Assembly (NCBI RefSeq): GCF_030504955.1
Contig: NZ_JAUKTR010000001.1
Location: 62,001-126,000 of the forward strand
From: Peiella sedimenti
GTDB lineage: Bacteria > Pseudomonadota > Alphaproteobacteria > Caulobacterales > Caulobacteraceae
Length of the DNA stretch: 64,000 nt
Direction: 5' to 3'
Every line of letters begins with the position of its first letter. The stretch's first letter is position 1. Below the pieces are notes generated by a model. That model did not search any database. It was not told the DNA's origin and worked only from the letters and a program-made list of their open reading frames with translations. This document shows, one piece after another, positions 1 through 8,952 of this stretch. Both the position numbers and the translations under genes were made by a program.

Positions 1-1102
1 CGAAGGCCAGGAAGGCGTCCTGCTGACGCACGATCTCGGACGCCACCTTGAGGATGGTCTTGGCGCGCTGATCCAGACTTTTGACCAGCCAGGCCGCCTG
101 GGACAGGCAGTCGGCCACGAACACCTTGTCGGCGTCCGAGCGGCTGCCGGCCTGGACCTGGGCGTGATAGCGGCGGTCCACCAGCAGGCGGGGCAGGGTG
201 TCGCTGTTCAGCTCCACCCGCCAGCCGCCGAGCGGATCGGCGCGCACGTGCACGTCGGGAATGACGGTCTGGGCGGGCTCGCCGCCGAAGGCCGCGCCGG
301 GCCGGGGCGTGAGAGCCTTCAGCTCGGCGATCATGTCGCGCAGGTCCTCGTCATCGACCCCGCAGACACGCTTCAGGGCCGACAGATCGCGGCGGGCCAG
401 AAGTTCGAGGTTGTCGATCAGGGCCTGCATCGCCGGGTCCAGCCGATTGCGGTCCTTAAGCTGGATGGCCAGGCATTCGCCCACCGAGCGGGCGAAGACG
501 CCGCAGGGTTCAAACCCCTGGCACTTGAGCAGGACGGTCTCGATCAGCTCGGGTGAGCAGCCGAGACGCTCGGCGGTCTCATCGAAGTCGAGGCGCAGGT
601 AGCCCCCCTCGTCCAGCCCATCGATCAGCACCTGGGCGATCCCCGCCTCGGCGGCGGTGAAGCCGGCCTGGCTGGCCTGCAGCGTCAGGTGCTCGGATAG
701 GGTCAACTCGCGACGCAGGGCGCGGTCGTAGGCGTCGTCGTCCAGGTCAGTGGCCTTGCCCGAACCGGCGCGGCTCCAGTCCGTCAGGGGCGGCCCGCCG
801 GCACAGGGATCGTCCGCAAAACGGTCGTCGCCCTCGGCGTCCATGGCCTCGTCCGCCTTGGCGGTGCTCGTGTCGGAAAACTCCAGTTCGTCGGAGGACG
901 CGGCGGGGGCCTCGGGCGCCTCAGCCGTTTCGGCCGGTTCCGGATCGTCGCGCTGGAGAAGCGGATTGCGTTCGAGCTCGGCCTCGACGAAGGCCTCCAG
1001 CTCCACATTGCTCAGCTGGAGCAGCTTGATCGCCTGCTGCAGCTGGGGCGTGACGACCAGCCCCTGCCCCTGGCGAATCTCAAGCCGTGCGTTCAGCGCC
1101 AC
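1..1102 (-). CDS. rpoN: RNA polymerase sigma-54 factor RpoN (C-terminus outside window)
   Basis: Alternative sigma factor that directs RNA polymerase to -24/-12 promoters and needs an AAA+ activator to open them. About 367 residues are visible. The N-terminal glutamine/leucine-rich activator-interacting region (QLQQAIKLLQLSNVELEAF, about residues 19-37) is followed by an acidic linker and then core-binding sequence. The visible end contains AAWLVKSLDQRAKTILKVAS, typical of the region just before the DNA-binding part. The C-terminal RpoN box lies beyond position 1. I chose the GTG at 1102 because a G-rich ribosome site sits 6-7 bases upstream and no in-frame ATG is present. It lies directly downstream of lptB on the same strand, the usual proteobacterial order. 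Confidence 0.93.
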   Translation of the reverse strand, partial: MALNARLEIRQGQGLVVTPQLQQAIKLLQLSNVELEAFVEAELERNPLLQRDDPEPAETAEAPEAPAASSDELEFSDTSTAKADEAMDAEGDDRFADDPCAGGPPLTDWSRAGSGKATDLDDDAYDRALRRELTLSEHLTLQASQAGFTAAEAGIAQVLIDGLDEGGYLRLDFDETAERLGCSPELIETVLLKCQGFEPCGVFARSVGECLAIQLKDRNRLDPAMQALIDNLELLARRDLSALKRVCGVDDEDLRDMIAELKALTPRPGAAFGGEPAQTVIPDVHVRADPLGGWRVELNSDTLPRLLVDRRYHAQVQAGSRSDADKVFVADCLSQAAWLVKSLDQRAKTILKVASEIVRQQDAFLAF

Positions 1103-1196
1103 CGTCTGCCCCCGCTCAGCCGGGCCGGAAGGCTGGCCCGAAACTTGCTGTGGCTGAGGATGGCGCGCGGCTGGTTAACGGCGGCCTTACGCGGCC

Positions 1197-1997
1197 TTAC
1201 CCGTGCCCGCCGAACCCCTCGCCCAGATAGACGCGGCGGACTTCGGGGTTGTCGATGATCTCGCTGGGCGTGCCCTCGAACAGCACCTCGCCCGAGTGGA
1301 TGATGGCCGCCCGGTCGATGATGTCGAGCGTCTCGCGGACGTTGTGGTCGGTGATCAGCACGCCGATGCCGCGACCGGACAGGTATCGGATCAGCTCGCG
1401 GATATCGGCGATGGCCAGGGGATCGATGCCGGCGAAGGGCTCGTCCAGCAGCATGAAGCTGGGCTCGGACGCCAGGGCCCGGGCGATCTCGACGCGGCGG
1501 CGTTCGCCGCCCGACAGGCCCAGGGCGGGGGCCTTGGCCAGATGGGAGATGTGCAGCTCTTCGAGCAGGCGGGCCGCCTCTGTGCGGACCTTGGAGCGGT
1601 CGCGCTCGCGCATCTCGACCACGGCCATGACGTTCTGCTCGACCGTCATGCCGCGGAAGATGGAGGCCTCCTGCGGCAGATAGCCGATGCCCAGGCGGGC
1701 CCGCTGGTACATGGGCTGGGCGGTGATGTCCTCGCCGTCCAGATAGATCGAGCCGTAGTCGGCGCTGACCAGGCCCGTGATCATGTAGAAGGTGGTGGTC
1801 TTGCCCGCCCCGTTCGGACCGAGCAGGCCGGCCACCTCGCCCCGGCGCAGGCGCAGGGAAACGTTCTTGACCACGGGACGTCCGCCGAAGGAGCGGCCGA
1901 CCTCGTCGACGATCAAGCCTTCGGTATCGCCTGCGGAAGCGGCGATCGAGGCCGCCCGGAGGGACGGATCGGACATGGCGGCGAGGTAGTCGGTCAA
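1197..1997 (-). CDS. lptB: LPS export ABC transporter ATP-binding protein LptB
   Basis: ATPase of the LptB2FG complex that pulls lipopolysaccharide out of the inner membrane and pushes it across the periplasm. The 266-residue protein has a complete ABC nucleotide-binding domain: Walker A GPNGAGKTT at 60-68, Q-loop at 109-110, signature LSGGE at 161-165, Walker B FMLLDEP at 181-187, and switch His218. About 28 N-terminal residues precede the domain, so an internal ATG (residue 8) could be the true start. It follows lptA by 6 bases and lptC lies just before that, so the three are surely co-transcribed, with rpoN after them. Confidence 0.96.
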   Translation of the reverse strand: MTDYLAAMSDPSLRAASIAASAGDTEGLIVDEVGRSFGGRPVVKNVSLRLRRGEVAGLLGPNGAGKTTTFYMITGLVSADYGSIYLDGEDITAQPMYQRARLGIGYLPQEASIFRGMTVEQNVMAVVEMRERDRSKVRTEAARLLEELHISHLAKAPALGLSGGERRRVEIARALASEPSFMLLDEPFAGIDPLAIADIRELIRYLSGRGIGVLITDHNVRETLDIIDRAAIIHSGEVLFEGTPSEIIDNPEVRRVYLGEGFGGHG

Positions 1998-2003
1998 GGC
2001 GGC

Positions 2004-2582
2004 CTAGCGGGTCTGGGGGCGGTTCTCGGGGTAGAAGACGCCGCGCACCCGGCGACCGGCCTCGGTGGGCGCGCCGTCCATGACGGCCCGGCCGGTGGTG
2101 TTGTTGACGGTCAGGCGGCTGCCGGTCAGCACGTTCTCGCCCTGGGTCATGATCACCTGGCCGGTCACGACGATGGTGTCGGTGTCGCGGGTATAGACGG
2201 CCTGGTCGCCGCGGATGACCTGATCCGGCTGGCCCTCGCTGCGCGAGACGAAATAGACGTCGCCTTCGGCCACCATGCGCACGATGTCGCCCGACAGGCC
2301 GCCGCCCGGCGCGCCCGAGCGGTTTCCGCCCCCGGCGTGATAGGCGCGGATGACGTTGGCGCGCATGCGGTTATTGCCCTGGGTCGCCTCGGCGCGACCA
2401 CTCCAGATCTGCACGCCCTCGGCGTCGATCACCTCAAGGTTGTCGGCGCCCATCATGATGGGCCCGCCGCTGCCGGAAATCTGCGCCACGGCCGTGGCGG
2501 CCGTCAGCCCCAGACCCAGAGCCAGGGCGCCGGCCAGCGCAAGCGACCGGGTGGCCATCATCCTTGAAGCGTGTCGCGTCAC
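2004..2582 (-). CDS. lptA: LPS transport periplasmic protein LptA (OstA-like)
   Basis: Periplasmic bridge protein whose beta-jellyroll units stack head to tail to carry LPS from LptC to LptD. The 192-residue product begins with a signal peptide (hydrophobic stretch about residues 13-32, likely cut after AVAQ). The rest is an OstA/LptA domain with the expected alternation (NLEVIDAEGVQIWSG, VYTRDTDTIVVTGQV, LTVNNTTGRAVMDG). It sits between lptC, 24 bases upstream, and lptB, 6 bases downstream, which supports the assignment over a generic OstA protein. Confidence 0.93.
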   Translation of the reverse strand: MTRHASRMMATRSLALAGALALGLGLTAATAVAQISGSGGPIMMGADNLEVIDAEGVQIWSGRAEATQGNNRMRANVIRAYHAGGGNRSGAPGGGLSGDIVRMVAEGDVYFVSRSEGQPDQVIRGDQAVYTRDTDTIVVTGQVIMTQGENVLTGSRLTVNNTTGRAVMDGAPTEAGRRVRGVFYPENRPQTR

Positions 2583-2606
2583 CAGCTGGTCTCCGAAGCG
2601 TCGGTC

Positions 2607-3299
2607 CTAGGGGTCGTTAATGGTCGCCCGGACCTTGTTGTCGCCGGACCCGCGGAAGACGATCCGCGCGCCCTGGTCGTAAATGGCATAGGACGAGGCC
2701 GAAATCGATCCCATCGGGCCCTGACCCTCGACCGGGGAGCGGCCCGATACGACGCCGGTGCGGGTGTCGACCACGGCGGTCTGGGTGCGGAACTCAAAGC
2801 CCTGGCCGCCTTCGTTGATGCGCACGTCGTCGTGCAGGGTGAGAATTCCCGTACGCTGGTCATAGACGCCACGGTCCGCGCGGACGCGGGTGGGGTCAGG
2901 CTGGTCGCGGCCGATCTCAAGGGTGGGCTGCTCCAGCGCCACCGGGCCCTGCACCGCGCCCAGCATCTGGCGGGCGGTGGCGGCCCCGATCAGGAAGGCG
3001 CGGCCCTGGCGATCCTGGCCGTAGAAGCGGGCGTTGACCAGGGTGGCCGAGGCCCTCTGGGCCTCGTTCTCGGCCTGGGCGGCCTGGAAGGTGCGCATCG
3101 CCGCGACGCCGACCAGGAGAAGCACGATCAGGCCGATGGAGAGGGGCAGGGCGCGGCGGGCCAGCCGCACGATCCGGGCGCGGCGCCGCCACTGACGCAC
3201 CGCGGCGGCGGCCTTGCGCGATTCCGCCGCCCGTTCGGACGAGAGTCCGCCCGAAGGGTCGAAGGAGTCGTCGAAGGCGGGGCGGATGACGTCGTTCAT
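2607..3299 (-). CDS. lptC: LPS export system protein LptC
   Basis: Bitopic inner-membrane protein that receives LPS from LptB2FG and passes it to LptA. The 230-residue protein has an arginine-rich cytoplasmic start, one transmembrane helix at about residues 50-68, and a periplasmic LptC/DUF1239 beta-jellyroll domain (for example GVYDQRTGILTLHDDVRINE). It is encoded immediately downstream of the RNase D gene (stop and start 4 bases apart) and upstream of lptA. Alphaproteobacterial LptC proteins are divergent in sequence, so the call rests on topology plus synteny. Confidence 0.9.
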   Translation of the reverse strand: MNDVIRPAFDDSFDPSGGLSSERAAESRKAAAAVRQWRRRARIVRLARRALPLSIGLIVLLLVGVAAMRTFQAAQAENEAQRASATLVNARFYGQDRQGRAFLIGAATARQMLGAVQGPVALEQPTLEIGRDQPDPTRVRADRGVYDQRTGILTLHDDVRINEGGQGFEFRTQTAVVDTRTGVVSGRSPVEGQGPMGSISASSYAIYDQGARIVFRGSGDNKVRATINDP

Positions 3300-3303
3300 G
3301 GGT

Positions 3304-3918
3304 TCAGGCGTGGGCGAAGATGTCCACGTCCTCCCATCCGGCCAGATCCAGGCGCGCGCGCACGGGCAGGAAATCGAAACAGGCCTGGGCCAGATGGGTG
3401 CGGCCCTCGCGCGCCAGCATCAGGTCCAGCTTCTGCTTGAGCGCATGCAGATTCAGCACGTCCGAGGCGGCATAGGCCAGCTGGTCGGGGCTGAGCTGAT
3501 CGGCGCCCCAGTCCGAGCTCTGCTGCGCCTTGGACAGCTCGATGCCGAGCAGTTCACGCGTCACGTCCTTGAGTCCGTGACGGTCGGTGTAGGTGCGGGC
3601 AAGCCTCGACGCGATCTTGGTGCAGTAGACCGGCCGCGTCTCGACCCCCAGGTGCAGCTGGAACATGGCGATGTCGAAGCGGCCGAAGTGGAACAGCTTG
3701 AGCACGTTCGGATCGGCCAGCAGAGCCTTCAGCCGCGGGCAGTCGTAGGCCGGACGGTTCAGCCGCACCACATGGGCGTCGCCATTCCCCGACGACAGCT
3801 GCACCACGCACAGGGGGTCGCGGCCCAGCTTCAGGCCCATGGTCTCGCTGTCGATGGCCACCACGGGGCCGAGGTCCAGACCCTCGGGCAGGTCGCCTTC
3901 GTGCAGGTGGGTGGTCAA
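3304..3918 (-). CDS. rnd: RNase D-family 3'-5' exonuclease (short form)
   Basis: DEDDy-type 3'-5' exonuclease expected to trim stable RNA 3' ends such as tRNA precursors. The catalytic residues are visible: D23/E25 in IDSETMG, D82 in HFGRFDIAM, and Y149/D153 in YAASDVLNL. The protein ends after the exonuclease domain at about 204 residues, so it lacks the HRDC domains of E. coli RNase D. This short form is common in alphaproteobacteria. I chose a TTG start at 3918 with an AGAGGAAG-like ribosome site upstream. A longer reading from 3981 would run through a hairpin downstream of the tRNA gene and adds only a basic, unconserved-looking tail. Confidence 0.9.
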   Translation of the reverse strand: MTTHLHEGDLPEGLDLGPVVAIDSETMGLKLGRDPLCVVQLSSGNGDAHVVRLNRPAYDCPRLKALLADPNVLKLFHFGRFDIAMFQLHLGVETRPVYCTKIASRLARTYTDRHGLKDVTRELLGIELSKAQQSSDWGADQLSPDQLAYAASDVLNLHALKQKLDLMLAREGRTHLAQACFDFLPVRARLDLAGWEDVDIFAHA

Positions 3919-3957
3919 GGCCGTCGTCTTCCTCTTGCGTGGAGCCTTAATACACGA

Positions 3958-3989
3958 ACGGCGCCGCGACCGAAGAGTCACGACGCCGT
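3958..3989 (-). terminator. hairpin downstream of tRNA-Leu
   Basis: Two 13-base arms (3958-3970 and 3977-3989) around a 6-base loop pair fully in the minus-strand RNA if two G-U pairs are allowed. On the plus strand those two pairs become C-A mismatches, so the structure belongs to the minus-strand transcript. It lies 9 bases past the encoded CCA of tRNA-Leu. No U-run follows, so it could be a weak terminator or a processing or stability element before the RNase D gene. Confidence 0.4.
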
Positions 3990-3998
3990 CCGAAGAAT

Positions 3999-4085
<87 letters not shown>

Positions 4086-4220
4086 CGGTTCTGCGCCTGA
4101 CGGCGCGACCGAAGGCGCGGACGTTTAGGGGACGGAATCGTTCCGGTCAACGGGTCCGTTGCTCCTTGCGCGGGCATCGTCTAATCCCGCCGCGACGACC
4201 AGCGCAGGGACTTCAGAACC

Positions 4221-5186
4221 ATGACGCATCAGGCCACCCTGTTCGGCGGATCGGGCTTCATCGGCAGCCAGACCGGCGGCGCTCTCCTGCGGCGCGACTG
4301 GCGGCTGCGCATCGTGGCGCGCAAGCCCCAAGTGGCTCAGGCGCTGAGGCCGCTGGGCGAGGTCGGACAGGTGCAGATCAAGGCGGGGGACGTGCGCCGC
4401 GACGAGCATGTGGCCGAGGCGGTCCGCGGCTCGGAGCTGGTCGTCAACTTCGTCGGCATCCTGCACGAGGGCCCGGGCCAGAGCTTCGACGACGTGCATG
4501 TGGAAGCCGCCGAGCGGATCGCCCGCATCGCGCGCGAGGCCGGCGTCCAGCGGCTGATCCACGTCTCGGCCCTGGGCGCGGACGCAGGCTCGGCCTCGAA
4601 ATATGCGCGGTCGAAGGCCGAGGGCGAGCGTGCGGTGGCCGCCGCCTTCCCGGGCGCCATCATCGTGCGGCCTTCGGTGGTGTTCGGCCCCGGCGACGAT
4701 TTCCTCAACCGGTTCGCCCGCATGGCCGCCTTCGCCCCGGCCCTGCCGCTGGTGGGCGGCGGGAGCACCCGCTTCCAGCCCGTCTATGTGGGGGACGTGG
4801 CCGACGCCATCGCCCGGCTGGCGGTGGCGCGCGACGTCGCGGACCGGCCCTACGAACTGACCGGGCCGTCGACCTACACCTTCAAGGAGCTGATGGAGCT
4901 GATCCTCAGTGAGACCAATCGGCAGCGCCCGCTGGTCCCGCTGCCCTTCGGCGTGGCGGGCATGATCGGGGCCATGGGCGACCTGATGGCGGCGGTCGGA
5001 CTGACGCCGCCGCTGACCCGCGATCAGGTGGAGCTGCTGAAGACCGACAATGTGGCCGCCGACGGCGCGCCGGGGCTCGAGGCCATCGGCGTGCGTCCGA
5101 CGGGGCTGGAGGCCGTGGCCGAGTCCTATCTGTGGCGCTATCGCCAGGGCGGCCAGTTCGCCGAGGGCACGGCGGCCCGGGCCTGA
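4221..5186 (+). CDS. complex I NDUFA9-like NAD(P)-binding protein
   Basis: Extended short-chain dehydrogenase/epimerase-fold protein of the family resembling the NDUFA9 accessory subunit of respiratory complex I. The 321-residue protein opens with a Rossmann motif GGSGFIGS (residues 9-16). The body matches the atypical SDR group (LVVNFVGIL, IHVSALGAD, ARSKAEGERAV, RPSVVFGPGDDF). In alphaproteobacteria such proteins are thought to act in quinone or respiratory metabolism, but the reaction is not settled and catalysis cannot be read from sequence. It is convergent with uppP, with only 3 bases between the stops. Confidence 0.87.
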   Translation: MTHQATLFGGSGFIGSQTGGALLRRDWRLRIVARKPQVAQALRPLGEVGQVQIKAGDVRRDEHVAEAVRGSELVVNFVGILHEGPGQSFDDVHVEAAERIARIAREAGVQRLIHVSALGADAGSASKYARSKAEGERAVAAAFPGAIIVRPSVVFGPGDDFLNRFARMAAFAPALPLVGGGSTRFQPVYVGDVADAIARLAVARDVADRPYELTGPSTYTFKELMELILSETNRQRPLVPLPFGVAGMIGAMGDLMAAVGLTPPLTRDQVELLKTDNVAADGAPGLEAIGVRPTGLEAVAESYLWRYRQGGQFAEGTAARA

Positions 5187-5189
5187 ACC

Positions 5190-5999
5190 CTATCCGATCC
5201 AGCCCAGCGACAGGGCGACAAGGCCCAGCGCCCCGACCACGATCCGCCACCAGGCGAAAGGCGCGAAGCCATGCCGGGCCACGAAGTCGAGCATGGTCTT
5301 CACGACGAAGGCCCCTGAGACGAACGACACCACGAAGCCGATGGCGACCAGCCCGAGGAAGTCGGCGGTGATCACGTCGCGGGTCTCCCACAGGCTGACG
5401 GCGAAGGCGCCGACCATGGTGGGAATGGCCAGGAAGAAGGAGAACTCGGCCGCCGCTCGCTTATCGACGCCGGACAGGAGGCCGCCGACTATGGTGGCGC
5501 CCGAACGCGACACCCCCGGAATGATCGACAGGCACTGGTAGAGGCCGATCAGGGCCGCCGAACGGAAGGTCAGGGCCATGGCCTCATGCTCGCGCGCAGG
5601 CGGGGCCCAGCGTTCGACCAGCAGCAGTATCACGCCGCCGATGATCAGGCTGAGGAAGACGAACAGCGAGTTGAACAGGACCGCGAAAATCACGTCCTTG
5701 GCCAGAAGGCCCAGGATGGCCGAGGGCAGGAAGGCGATCAGCACGGCTATGGTGAAGCGCCAGGCCGAAGCGTCGCGGCCGAACAGGCCCAGCAGCACTT
5801 TCCACAGCCGCGTGAAGTAGAGCACCACCACCGCCAGGATCGCGCCCAGTTGGATCATGTAGATGAAGGGGTCCCAGCGGGCGTCGGTCAGCCCCAGCAT
5901 CTCCTTGGTGATCAGCAGGTGGCCGGTCGAGGAAACGGGAATGAACTCGGTCAGGCCCTCGACGACGCCGAGGATGATGGCGGCCAGCCAGTCGCCCAT
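5190..5999 (-). CDS. uppP: undecaprenyl-diphosphatase UppP/BacA
   Basis: Integral membrane phosphatase that removes one phosphate from undecaprenyl diphosphate, recycling the lipid carrier for peptidoglycan and surface polysaccharides and giving low bacitracin resistance. The 269 residues form about eight membrane segments. The catalytic signatures are present: E14 and E18 in VEGLTEFIPVSSTGH, and PGVSRSGAT at 161-169. The length is normal for the family. It stands alone on the minus strand, just upstream of the HTH-citrate synthase gene's 3' end. Confidence 0.96.
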   Translation of the reverse strand: MGDWLAAIILGVVEGLTEFIPVSSTGHLLITKEMLGLTDARWDPFIYMIQLGAILAVVVLYFTRLWKVLLGLFGRDASAWRFTIAVLIAFLPSAILGLLAKDVIFAVLFNSLFVFLSLIIGGVILLLVERWAPPAREHEAMALTFRSAALIGLYQCLSIIPGVSRSGATIVGGLLSGVDKRAAAEFSFFLAIPTMVGAFAVSLWETRDVITADFLGLVAIGFVVSFVSGAFVVKTMLDFVARHGFAPFAWWRIVVGALGLVALSLGWIG

Positions 6000-6043
6000 G
6001 AAGGATGCTCCGAACGCAGGAAATCAGAGGGGCGTCGCTGCCC

Positions 6044-7204
6044 CTACGGCCCCACATAGCGCAGGCGGGCCTGGATAGGCGAGCCCGCCCGGGCCTGCTC
6101 CATGGCATGGGCCAGCCAGCCGGCGATGCGGCCCAGCGCCATCAGGGCGAAGGCGCCGTCCTTGGGCATTTCGAGGCGGCGCGCCACCAGGGCCAGGGCC
6201 AGGTCGAGATTGGCGCGGCGACCCGTCATGGCCTCGCCCACCCGCAGGATCTCCAGCAGGTCCCCCGGCAAATTGGCCGCGTTGAGCAGGGCGGCGGCGC
6301 GCGGATCGCCGTCAGGGAAATGCGGATGGCCGAAGCCGGGCACATCGCGCCCCTGGGCCAGGCTATGGCGCACGGCTTCGCGCGGATCGCCCCGGCGCGC
6401 CTCGGCCACCCAGGCGGCGGTCTGGGCCAGGCCTCCGCCCAGCATCGGACCGGTCATGGCCCCCATGGCGGCAAGCGCCGAGGCGGACAGCGGCGCGCCT
6501 GCTCCCGAGGCCACGCGCGCGGCCAGGGCGGCGGCGTCCAGCCCGTCGTCGGCGGACAGCACCAGGGCGCGGCGCACCAGATCGGCGTCCCGTTCGTTCA
6601 GCTTCCAGCCCCGGGCCAGGCGCTGATGGATGTAGAGGCGGGGCCCTGCGCCGGCGACCACGTCGACCATCTCGTTGACGATGGCGGCGGCCTCGCGCCG
6701 CAGCGAGCGGTCGCCTCGGCCGGGGCTGGCGGAATCCTCGTCGGCGCGGCGGGCCAGGGCGGCCAGCAGGCGCGCCCGCACGCCGCCTGGGAAGACCACG
6801 TCGACACGCGGCTTCTGGTCGGCGAAGGGACGTTCGTCCTCCTCGGCGCCCCAAAGGAGGGCGGCGGTCTGTTCCAGGGTCCAGGTCTCGGCCAGCACGG
6901 CGGCGTCGCGTCCGCGATAGGTCAGCCGGCCGTCCTGAACCGAGGTGAGGGCGGACTCGACGCCCACCTGGTCCCGCGCGCGGGCGGGGCGGTGGCCTTC
7001 CAGCTGGATGGGCGCGCCGGCGGTGGAGGGGTCCTTCAGCCGGGCCACGTCCTGGGCGGAATAGAGGCTGCGGCGCGGATCGGACGGATCGGTTCGCGCG
7101 CTGATCCGGCCCCGACTGACATAGGCGTAGAGAGTCTGAGTCTTCACGCCCAGGCGCTGAAGCGCCTCGGCCCTGGGAATCCAGCTGGGTGAGCCCTCGG
7201 TCAT
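6044..7204 (-). CDS. citrate synthase-family protein with N-terminal helix-turn-helix domain
   Basis: Predicted citrate/2-methylcitrate synthase-like enzyme fused to a DNA-binding-like domain. The first 55 or so residues resemble a MerR/excisionase-type winged helix (PRAEALQRLGVKTQTLYAYV, then ARLKDP). The remainder is a citrate synthase fold with the key signature GFGHPHFPDGDPRA, containing the active-site His and the Asp-Pro-Arg that matches the canonical GFGH...DPRA. A second segment, SALAAMGAMTGPMLGG, resembles the active-site region seen in paralogues. I chose the ATG at 7204 (AAGGG ribosome site) over one at 7225. Such fusions are paralogues of housekeeping GltA, and their substrate is unknown. 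Confidence 0.82.
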   Translation of the reverse strand: MTEGSPSWIPRAEALQRLGVKTQTLYAYVSRGRISARTDPSDPRRSLYSAQDVARLKDPSTAGAPIQLEGHRPARARDQVGVESALTSVQDGRLTYRGRDAAVLAETWTLEQTAALLWGAEEDERPFADQKPRVDVVFPGGVRARLLAALARRADEDSASPGRGDRSLRREAAAIVNEMVDVVAGAGPRLYIHQRLARGWKLNERDADLVRRALVLSADDGLDAAALAARVASGAGAPLSASALAAMGAMTGPMLGGGLAQTAAWVAEARRGDPREAVRHSLAQGRDVPGFGHPHFPDGDPRAAALLNAANLPGDLLEILRVGEAMTGRRANLDLALALVARRLEMPKDGAFALMALGRIAGWLAHAMEQARAGSPIQARLRYVGP

Positions 7205-7330
7205 CACACGCCCTTGCCCGGTCATGGCTAAAGCCTAGCCGATCAATGTTGAGAGTTTATTCCCGCGATACCGGCGGTTTTGCGGCGCCGCCCCGTTGCC
7301 TGCCCTGCGCGGACGGGCCAAAAGCAGGCG

Positions 7331-8272
7331 ATGGCGTCCTCCCACCCCGGCCAGACCGACCTCAACGCCGCCCAGGAAGCGGTGCGCGGCATCACGCGCA
7401 TGTCGGTGGCCGTGGCCCTCATCCTGATCGGGCTGAAGGCTTTTGCGTGGGGCGCCACGGGGTCCGTCGCCATTCTGGCCTCTCTGGTGGATTCGGGCCT
7501 CGACCTGGCCGCCTCCCTGATCACCTTCTTCGCGGTGCGCTGGGCCGCCGCCCCGCCGGACGCCGAGCACCGCTTCGGGCACGGCAAGGCCGAAGCCTTC
7601 GCCAGCCTGGTTCAGGCCGGGCTGGTCTTCACCTCGGCCGGGATCATCGGCTGGGAGGCGATCGACCACATGCTGAATCCGCGCGTGATCACGGCGGGGG
7701 CCTGGGGCGTCGGCGTCATGGCCATCTCGATCGCGCTGACCGGCGCCCTGGTCTTCGCCCAGACCCAGGCGCTCAAGAAGACCAAATCGGTGGCCGTGTC
7801 CGGCGACCGGGCCCACTATTTCAGCGACCTGGCCTCGAACGCCGTCGCTCTGATCGGTGTGGGCTCGGCCACCCTGCTGAACGCGCCCGGCCTAGACGCG
7901 GCGGCGGGCTTCATCGTCGCCGTCTGGCTGATCTGGGGCGCCCTGGCGGTGCTCAAGGACGCGGCGGATCATCTGCTGGATCGCGCCCTGTCCGAGGGCG
8001 CCGTGGACGAAATCCGCGCCCTGGCCGTGGATGATCCGCGCGTCCTGGGGGTGCACCAGCTGCGCACCCGCGTCTCGGGCCAGGTGGTGATGATCCAGAT
8101 GCACATGGACCTGGAGCCGTCCCTGACGCTGGAGCAGGCCCACGAGATCGTCGTCGCCGCCGAGAAGCGCATCCTTGAACAGTATCCGGCGGCGGACCTG
8201 ATCATCCATCCGGACCCGCGCGGCCGGGCCGAGCCGCACGGCGGCGCCTTCGGCGAGGCCGGCGTCGCATGA
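7331..8272 (+). CDS. cation diffusion facilitator family transporter (FieF-like)
   Basis: Proton-coupled divalent metal exporter of the inner membrane (Zn, Fe, Co or Cd; the metal cannot be read off). The 313-residue protein shows the CDF layout: six membrane segments, metal-site signatures LVDSGLDL in the second helix and HYFSD in the fifth, a histidine-bearing loop RFGHGKAEA, and a C-terminal ferredoxin-like cytoplasmic domain ending in a histidine-containing tail (LIIHPDPRG). I chose the internal ATG at 7331 over an upstream TTG, which adds a basic non-conserved leader. The stop overlaps the next gene's start as ATGA. Confidence 0.92.
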   Translation: MASSHPGQTDLNAAQEAVRGITRMSVAVALILIGLKAFAWGATGSVAILASLVDSGLDLAASLITFFAVRWAAAPPDAEHRFGHGKAEAFASLVQAGLVFTSAGIIGWEAIDHMLNPRVITAGAWGVGVMAISIALTGALVFAQTQALKKTKSVAVSGDRAHYFSDLASNAVALIGVGSATLLNAPGLDAAAGFIVAVWLIWGALAVLKDAADHLLDRALSEGAVDEIRALAVDDPRVLGVHQLRTRVSGQVVMIQMHMDLEPSLTLEQAHEIVVAAEKRILEQYPAADLIIHPDPRGRAEPHGGAFGEAGVA

Positions 8273-8952
8273 CCACGCGCCTGCTGCACCACTTCGCCTT
8301 CGACCCCAACTCGCGCCAGGCGCGGCTGACGCTCGGCGAAAAGAAGATCGCCTTCACCGAACGGCCCGTGCGCTACTGGGAGCACGACCTGGAGTTCCAC
8401 GCCCTGTCGCCGTCGGGCATGACGCCGGTGCTGAAGATCGACGGCGAGGGTCCGTCCCTGACCCTGTGTGAGGCGCCCGCCATTCTCGATTGGGCCGAGA
8501 CCTTCACGCCGGAGCCGCCCCTTCTGTCGCGCGATCCCGCCGAGCGGGCCGAGGCGTTTCGCCTGCGCCAGTGGTTCGACCGCAAGTTCGAGGTCGAGGT
8601 GGACAGCCCCATCCTGTTCGAGCGGATGGAGAAGCGCCTGCAGAACCTGGGCCCGCCCGAGGCGCGGCCCCTGCGCGAGGGCCGCGAGGCGCTGCGCTGG
8701 CACCTGGATATGCTGGAGCGCCTGCTGGCCGAGCGGGACTGGCTGGCGGGCCGGGCGCTCAGCCTTGCCGACTTCGCGGCCGCCGGCCACCTGTCGGTGC
8801 TGGATTACTTCGGCGAGATCGACTGGGGCCGACTGCCAGGGCTGAAGACCTGGTGGATGAAGCTGAAGTCGCGCCCCTGCTTCCGGCCGCTGCTGGAGGA
8901 TCGGCTTCCGGGGCTGGCCCCGGCGCCCCATTATGCGCAGCTCGATTTCTGA
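8269..8952 (+). CDS. glutathione S-transferase family protein
   Basis: Two-domain GST-fold protein, predicted to conjugate or reduce substrates with glutathione in the cytoplasm. The N-terminal thioredoxin-like domain (to about residue 80) has the conserved cis-proline segment GMTPVLKIDG and the glutathione gamma-Glu contact region LCEAPAILDWAE. The rest is the all-helical domain with the capping motif SLADFAAAGHLSVLDYFG. At 227 residues it has normal length. It is translationally coupled to the CDF gene before it (ATGA), and its 3' end overlaps queG by 20 bases. Confidence 0.9.
   Translation: MTTRLLHHFAFDPNSRQARLTLGEKKIAFTERPVRYWEHDLEFHALSPSGMTPVLKIDGEGPSLTLCEAPAILDWAETFTPEPPLLSRDPAERAEAFRLRQWFDRKFEVEVDSPILFERMEKRLQNLGPPEARPLREGREALRWHLDMLERLLAERDWLAGRALSLADFAAAGHLSVLDYFGEIDWGRLPGLKTWWMKLKSRPCFRPLLEDRLPGLAPAPHYAQLDF

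Noticed and set aside
1181..1200. 10-base direct repeat GCGGCCTTAC, two copies, at the lptB stop
   Set aside because: Only two short copies, one inside the stop region. Too little to call an element.
3304..3981. Longer start for the RNase D gene at 3981
   Set aside because: It would translate through a tRNA-proximal hairpin and gives a basic N-terminal tail. The TTG at 3918 has a good ribosome site and normal length.
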